Below are positions 60,803 to 64,000 of a DNA stretch of 64,000 bases, piece by piece. The position numbers were made by a program, and so were the translations under genes. Source of the DNA: Parapedobacter defluvii (GTDB lineage Bacteria > Bacteroidota > Bacteroidia > Sphingobacteriales > Sphingobacteriaceae); contig NZ_BMIK01000021.1 in NCBI RefSeq assembly GCF_014642075.1, positions 26,345-90,344 on the forward strand, in the 5' to 3' direction. Numbering within the stretch: the first letter of the stretch is position 1; every line of letters begins with the position of its first letter. The notes under the pieces were generated by a model. It saw nothing but the letters and a program-made list of their open reading frames with translations, did no database searches and was not told the origin of the DNA.

Positions 60803-61294
60803 TTAAATACTGACAGACCCACTGATGCTTCCCGCGGCAGACAAGAGCGAATCCACACTGATGATGTTGAAATACTGATAACTCAATGTGATATTCTCGA
60901 TGACCACGCTGCTTTTTTCCGCATCAAAAGCAGAGACGGACCACGCCTTGGGGATCGCGTTGACCACATACCAGGCCTGTATGGGCACATGTTGATCGTT
61001 CAGCAACGCAATCAGGATATTTACGGGTTCAAAAACAAAATTCTCAAATGCATTTTTGCACCACATCAGTATCCCCGAGCCGATGAACATACCCCGTTTC
61101 AGCACCAAATCGCTGTATTTGGCTTTTACAGGCAGCTCCCAAGTGAAGCGGTTCTGACCGCCTTCGGTAAAAGGCTCCATTTCCATGGTCATTTCCAGGC
61201 CTGTCACTTCCTGAAAACGGAAATCATTGGGCGTCTGCGGAAACAGCTCGAACGTCACCAAAAAGTGAAAGCCAACGGGAGGATATGCAAACAT
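60803..61294 (-). CDS. second tube protein (Afp5-like, gp19 family)
   Basis: A 163-residue protein of the T4-like gp19 tube family: MFAYPPVGFHFLVTFEL, FQEVTGLEMTMEMEPFTEGG and LVLKRGMFIGSGILMWC, with the strand order of the family. It is a paralogue of the tube protein at 61294-61728 and overlaps it by 1 bp (TAATG). In Afp the homologue (Afp5) forms the tube layer next to the baseplate, so the same role is likely here. It ends 14 bp before the DUF5908 gene. Confidence 0.93.
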   Translation of the reverse strand: MFAYPPVGFHFLVTFELFPQTPNDFRFQEVTGLEMTMEMEPFTEGGQNRFTWELPVKAKYSDLVLKRGMFIGSGILMWCKNAFENFVFEPVNILIALLNDQHVPIQAWYVVNAIPKAWSVSAFDAEKSSVVIENITLSYQYFNIISVDSLLSAAGSISGSVSI

Positions 61295-61728
61295 TACCCT
61301 TCATTTTGAATGGTCAAACCTTCGTGTGCAATCTCGATGGTCTCAATGGCCACATCATTTCCCGTGGAATTGAGGTCAGTCGACTGGACTTTAAGGGGCC
61401 AGGCATTTTTTATTTTCCAGACCACCACAGGTGCATGGGCTTCATCCAGCAACGAAATGATGAGATCCCGGCGTTCAATGGTATTCAGGGCCACGGTATT
61501 CCACCAATTGTAAAAATCATTGTCGCCCTTAAAAATGCCCCGTTTCATCGTGATATTTGAAAAACTCTGCAGCCCGGGCATCTTGATTTTGTGGTATTCC
61601 GGGCTTGCGCCATCGCGGTATTCAAGCGGTTCGATGGATACGTCCAAGCCCGATACTTCGCTGAAACCGATCTTTGCTCCACCCCATTCTACCTGGAAGT
61701 GAAACTTTGGAAGAGGATAATTTGCCAT
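61294..61728 (-). CDS. main tube protein (Afp1-like, gp19 family)
   Basis: A 144-residue gp19-family tube protein: NYPLPKFHFQVEWGGAKIGF, FSEVSGLDVSIEPLEYRDG and ITMKRGIFKGDNDFYNWWN (each a conserved segment). It should stack as hexamers to form the inner tube that carries cargo. The gene lies 45 bp after the sheath gene, and the next tube gene overlaps its stop (TAATG). Confidence 0.95.
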   Translation of the reverse strand: MANYPLPKFHFQVEWGGAKIGFSEVSGLDVSIEPLEYRDGASPEYHKIKMPGLQSFSNITMKRGIFKGDNDFYNWWNTVALNTIERRDLIISLLDEAHAPVVVWKIKNAWPLKVQSTDLNSTGNDVAIETIEIAHEGLTIQNEG

Positions 61729-61773
61729 TTTATTACTGATTTATAGATTCAACTTATTTGATCAGGTCCACTG

Positions 61774-63192
61774 CTAAGATTCCTGCATTTTATGCGAGAA
61801 TCGAAGGATAATAAATTCTGCAGGACGTACTGCTGCCATGCCGATCTCGACAATTAATTTGCCATCGAGAATATCCTGTGCAGTCATCGTCTGATTTAAT
61901 CCACAGCGAACGTAAAAGGCGTGCTCCGGCTTGCTGCCCGCCAGGGCCCCTTGCCGCCATAGGAGGGTCAGGTAATTTTCGAGCATGGCCCGTACCTTTA
62001 CCCACGTGTTGGCATCGTTGGGTTCGAATACAAACTGCAGGGTAGCCTTTTTAGCCGATTCTTCCACAGTGATGAACAGCCGCCGTACATTCACATAGCG
62101 CCATTCGTTGTCATTCCCCGCCAATGTACGTGCACCCCACACCAGAAATCCCTTGCCCTGGAAGGAGCGTATTGCATTTACTGATTTTCCCGTAGTGGCA
62201 TCCACATTCATTGACCCTTGTTCGGCATCGGAAATATTAGCACTTAACCCATATACCGAATTGACCGATACATTGGCTGGGGCCTTCCAAACCCCTCTTG
62301 AACCGTCTACCCGGGCATAGATACCTGCCATGGCCGCTGCCGGGGGCAACGTTGGGCCCAATTTATTGTTGATGGTTTCCACACATAGGTTATAAATCGC
62401 CGTCTGAGTGGTTTTTAATGTATTCAGTTTTACCGCGGCAGCGGCCGTTCCATTGGTTACCACAACTACGTTTACCGCTGTATCAGCATATGCATACTCA
62501 AAGGTTGTTTTCAGGTACGGATAATAGACTGCCGCGTAATTCAGGTTATCATTTTTCGTAAAATCCGTCCGGAAACCGTTGACGGTATTGGTGACGTTGG
62601 TTCCTTCGGAATGCACGTCGATTAACGTAAATCGATCCTGTAACAAAACACATTGGTCAATCGCCTTGCCCATCAATTCGTAATACTTGTCTTTTGCAAG
62701 AGACAGCCCATCCGGAATTACGATGATGGTGGGTTCATCGCTGGTTGCCAGCGCACTCAAACCACCCTCTAACGTTGCAGTGGTAATGTTTGCTGAGGTC
62801 GGAGCGGCCGATACGATATAACAAGGGCCTCCGCCGTTGGCAAAATAAAGCCGCAGACTGTAGTACATTTTGTATTTTGAGACCTTATCCGCAGGCAGTT
62901 CAGCCACAGCAGAGAGTGCCGATACCGTGGTGCCCTCCGTTGTTTGCTGGACCGTTACTTTGATGTCCGTCTGGTTTTCAGGCCCTCCGAAATACTGTTC
63001 ATACTCTTTGAGCGAAAATATCTTGGTAGGTTTGTTGATCAACGACTCTCCCAGTTCGTTCTCAGCTTTTTGTGTATGACCGATAAAAGCCGGAATCGCG
63101 GTTTCCACCTGAGCCACTGAGGGTGGAAACAAGGGTATTTCATTTACATATACCCCTGGAGTTTTGATTGCTGTTTCACTGATTTGTGCCAT
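61774..63192 (-). CDS. contractile tail sheath protein (Afp2-like)
   Basis: A 472-residue sheath protein. The N-terminal KTPGVYVNEIPLFPPSVAQV and AIPAFIGHTQKAE are typical, as is the C-terminal FVFEPNDANTWVKVRAMLEN followed by LIVEIGMAAVRPAEFIILRF, the strands that lock neighbouring subunits. A variable middle region (about 100-300) is exposed in such sheaths. Only one sheath gene is present, whereas Afp and PVC particles have up to three paralogues. It follows the DUF4255 gene by 22 bp. Confidence 0.96.
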   Translation of the reverse strand: MAQISETAIKTPGVYVNEIPLFPPSVAQVETAIPAFIGHTQKAENELGESLINKPTKIFSLKEYEQYFGGPENQTDIKVTVQQTTEGTTVSALSAVAELPADKVSKYKMYYSLRLYFANGGGPCYIVSAAPTSANITTATLEGGLSALATSDEPTIIVIPDGLSLAKDKYYELMGKAIDQCVLLQDRFTLIDVHSEGTNVTNTVNGFRTDFTKNDNLNYAAVYYPYLKTTFEYAYADTAVNVVVVTNGTAAAAVKLNTLKTTQTAIYNLCVETINNKLGPTLPPAAAMAGIYARVDGSRGVWKAPANVSVNSVYGLSANISDAEQGSMNVDATTGKSVNAIRSFQGKGFLVWGARTLAGNDNEWRYVNVRRLFITVEESAKKATLQFVFEPNDANTWVKVRAMLENYLTLLWRQGALAGSKPEHAFYVRCGLNQTMTAQDILDGKLIVEIGMAAVRPAEFIILRFSHKMQES

Positions 63193-63214
63193 CGTTATGA
63201 ATTTTAAGTTTATA

Positions 63215-63766
63215 TTAATTTTTTCTCTTTAAAATTGTTTCCACTTCTTTGATCGGAGCAACCGGTCGATCTTCCATACTGTCAATGGTCAGCATGCGCA
63301 TTTTGTAAAGTACGGAGGGTTGATACTTGCCTCCCAACATAGACCATAGTTGTTGCAGTTGTTCAAATGCAAGCGTCACTATTTCCAGGGTTAGGCGTTC
63401 AATCCCGTCCGCAGCGAGTTCTGCACTATCGGCCGCCCTAAAAACAGGCTGTTTCTGAAAAAACGCAATCACTTCCTGTAGATTCCGGATATTGTTCTCA
63501 TATCCAGCACCATAGGCAGTGAACAGCAGGGAGAGATCTAAGTGGACCGCTGGGTTTTTGGGATAAAGCTCATCGTCGATTTTTACAACGTATCGTTGCT
63601 CTCTGGCTAAGCGAACTTCTTCAATGTTGACCAGGGAAATAAGAATATCTGCATCGTGTTGCTCTTCGGTTCCGCTCACATATTCCGCTACATTCGCAAT
63701 AGCCACCGCGGGACCAATGCTGCTATTTAAGATACGCTGAATATTCTCGATTGCGGGGTAAAGCAT
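63215..63766 (-). CDS. DUF4255 tail terminator/cap protein (Afp16-like)
   Basis: A 183-residue protein with the Pvc16_N/DUF4255 signature: LYPAIENIQRILN, ISLVNIEEVRLAREQRYVV (split at its conserved NIEEV) and LDLSLLFTAYGAGYENNIRNL. Afp16 caps the tube and sheath at the end away from the baseplate and sets length with the tape measure. It is the first gene of the operon and is preceded by a promoter-like element and the rRNA terminator. In Afp the homologue is last in the cluster, so gene order differs, which is common in Bacteroidota eCIS. Confidence 0.92.
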   Translation of the reverse strand: MLYPAIENIQRILNSSIGPAVAIANVAEYVSGTEEQHDADILISLVNIEEVRLAREQRYVVKIDDELYPKNPAVHLDLSLLFTAYGAGYENNIRNLQEVIAFFQKQPVFRAADSAELAADGIERLTLEIVTLAFEQLQQLWSMLGGKYQPSVLYKMRMLTIDSMEDRPVAPIKEVETILKRKN

Positions 63767-63806
63767 TTTGATCGTTTGTTATTGCCGGCAACATCGCCGA
63801 ACAACA

Positions 63807-63837
63807 CAAATATCAAAAGCACTGAAAAAGTGGGCAA
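63807..63837 (-). promoter_or_regulatory. candidate promoter of the eCIS operon
   Basis: On the minus strand TTG (63837-63835) is followed after 20 bp by GATATTTG (63814-63807), one mismatch from TAnnTTTG. Transcription from about 63800 would give a 34-nt leader before the DUF4255 ATG. No other promoter-like element of comparable quality was noticed inside the operon. Confidence 0.45.
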
Positions 63838-63919
63838 TACCTATTTTGGTGTAATTTTACTTACGGTTTAATTGGTGTGCGTTTAGAGAAAAAAGGTGTT
63901 TTGCTAGAGAAAAGGCAAC

Positions 63920-63949
63920 AAAAAAGCCCCGCTGCTGGTGCAGCGGGGC
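63920..63949 (-). terminator. intrinsic terminator of the rRNA operon
   Basis: GCCCCGCTGC pairs with GCAGCGGGGC across a 4-nt loop and is followed by a run of six U on the minus strand. It lies just after the 3' end of the 5S rRNA and separates the rRNA operon from the eCIS operon on the same strand. Confidence 0.9.
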
Positions 63950-63959
63950 CCTGAATGAA

Positions 63960-64000
63960 ATCCGGCACCGACCTACTCTCACGCCTGTTACGGCAATACC
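63960..64000 (-). rRNA. rrf: 5S rRNA (3' end only)
   Basis: The minus strand reads GGTATTGCCGTAACAGGCGT followed by GAGAGTAGGTCGGTGCCGGA, the 3' end of a Bacteroidota 5S rRNA (the GAGAGTAGGTCG core is conserved). The rest, and the 23S and 16S genes, lie beyond the right edge. Confidence 0.85.

Noticed and set aside
60631..60858. 75-codon minus-strand frame crossing the gap between the second tube and LysM genes
   Set aside because: It overlaps the end of the tube gene in another frame. The 54-residue frame at 60624-60788 fits the gap exactly and matches DUF5908.
37901..63766. Type VI secretion system
   Set aside because: No TssJ, TssL, TssM or ClpV-type genes are present. DUF4255, CIS_TMP, DUF5908 and the Afp15-type ATPase point to an eCIS.
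37901..63766. Contractile-tailed prophage
   Set aside because: No capsid, portal, terminase, integrase or replication genes and no attachment repeats were found around the tail genes.
1..64000. tRNA genes and insertion sequences
   Set aside because: No tRNA-like cloverleaf, transposase frame or terminal inverted repeats with target duplications were noticed when reading both strands; a tRNAscan-SE and ISfinder run would be decisive.

Overview
The window looks like a chromosome segment of a Bacteroidota bacterium, most likely from the Sphingobacteriaceae (a Parapedobacter, Olivibacter or Sphingobacterium-like genome). The signs are a SusC/SusD pair with a hybrid two-component sensor, many lipoproteins with a Bacteroidota-type lipobox, Bacteroidota-type promoters (TTG, about 20 bp, TAnnTTTG), DUF5684/DUF2752 and LA_2272-type proteins, and a contractile injection cluster of Bacteroidota gene order. 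The exact genus cannot be read from the sequence alone.

Layout. 1-3208 (minus strand): the N-terminal part of an AddA/RecB-like UvrD helicase running off the left edge, a 0.4 kb spacer with five 11-bp tandem repeats, a methylguanine-DNA methyltransferase and lipoyl synthase lipA. 3343-16791 (minus): a compact polysaccharide utilisation locus. It is transcribed as a GH2 / alginate-lyase-fold fusion enzyme, susC, susD, a small lipoprotein and a 1426-residue hybrid two-component sensor-regulator. 17240-36491: mostly housekeeping and envelope genes (hflX, lipB, an S41 protease, an MBL-fold hydrolase, sdaA, DUF5684 and DUF2752 membrane proteins, a GHL10 glycosidase, a GH3 glycosidase, a TetR regulator divergent from an outer-membrane receptor-like protein, pncA, an LA_2272-repeat protein, asd, a lamin-tail protein, an SDR-type threonine dehydrogenase). 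36495-37894: yebC and a small repeat protein.

37901-63766 (all minus strand, about 26 kb) is an apparently complete extracellular contractile injection system (eCIS, the Afp/PVC/MAC class). In transcription order it encodes a DUF4255 terminator/cap protein, sheath, two tube proteins, a 54-residue DUF5908 protein, a LysM spike adaptor, a VgrG-like spike, a PAAR tip, a gp25-like baseplate protein, two large baseplate proteins (Afp11- and Afp12-like), a 1226-residue protein of unknown role, the tape-measure protein, a two-headed peptidoglycan hydrolase, a DUF4157 protein with an OmpA-like end, a two-helix membrane protein, a DUF4157-metzincin protein, a second HExxH protein and an AAA+ ATPase. 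The first half builds the particle. The second half (about 39-45.7 kb) looks like the payload and accessory end. Three of these proteins share a short FFQP motif near the N-terminus that could be a loading signal. The operon begins about 0.2 kb downstream of an rRNA operon, whose 5S 3' end and terminator lie at the right edge.

The most interesting parts are the eCIS payload end, the GH2-lyase fusion, and several small DNA signals: an intergenic stem-loop inside the PUL, a 14-bp palindrome upstream of the PUL, the 11-bp iterons, and an orphan terminator upstream of hflX.
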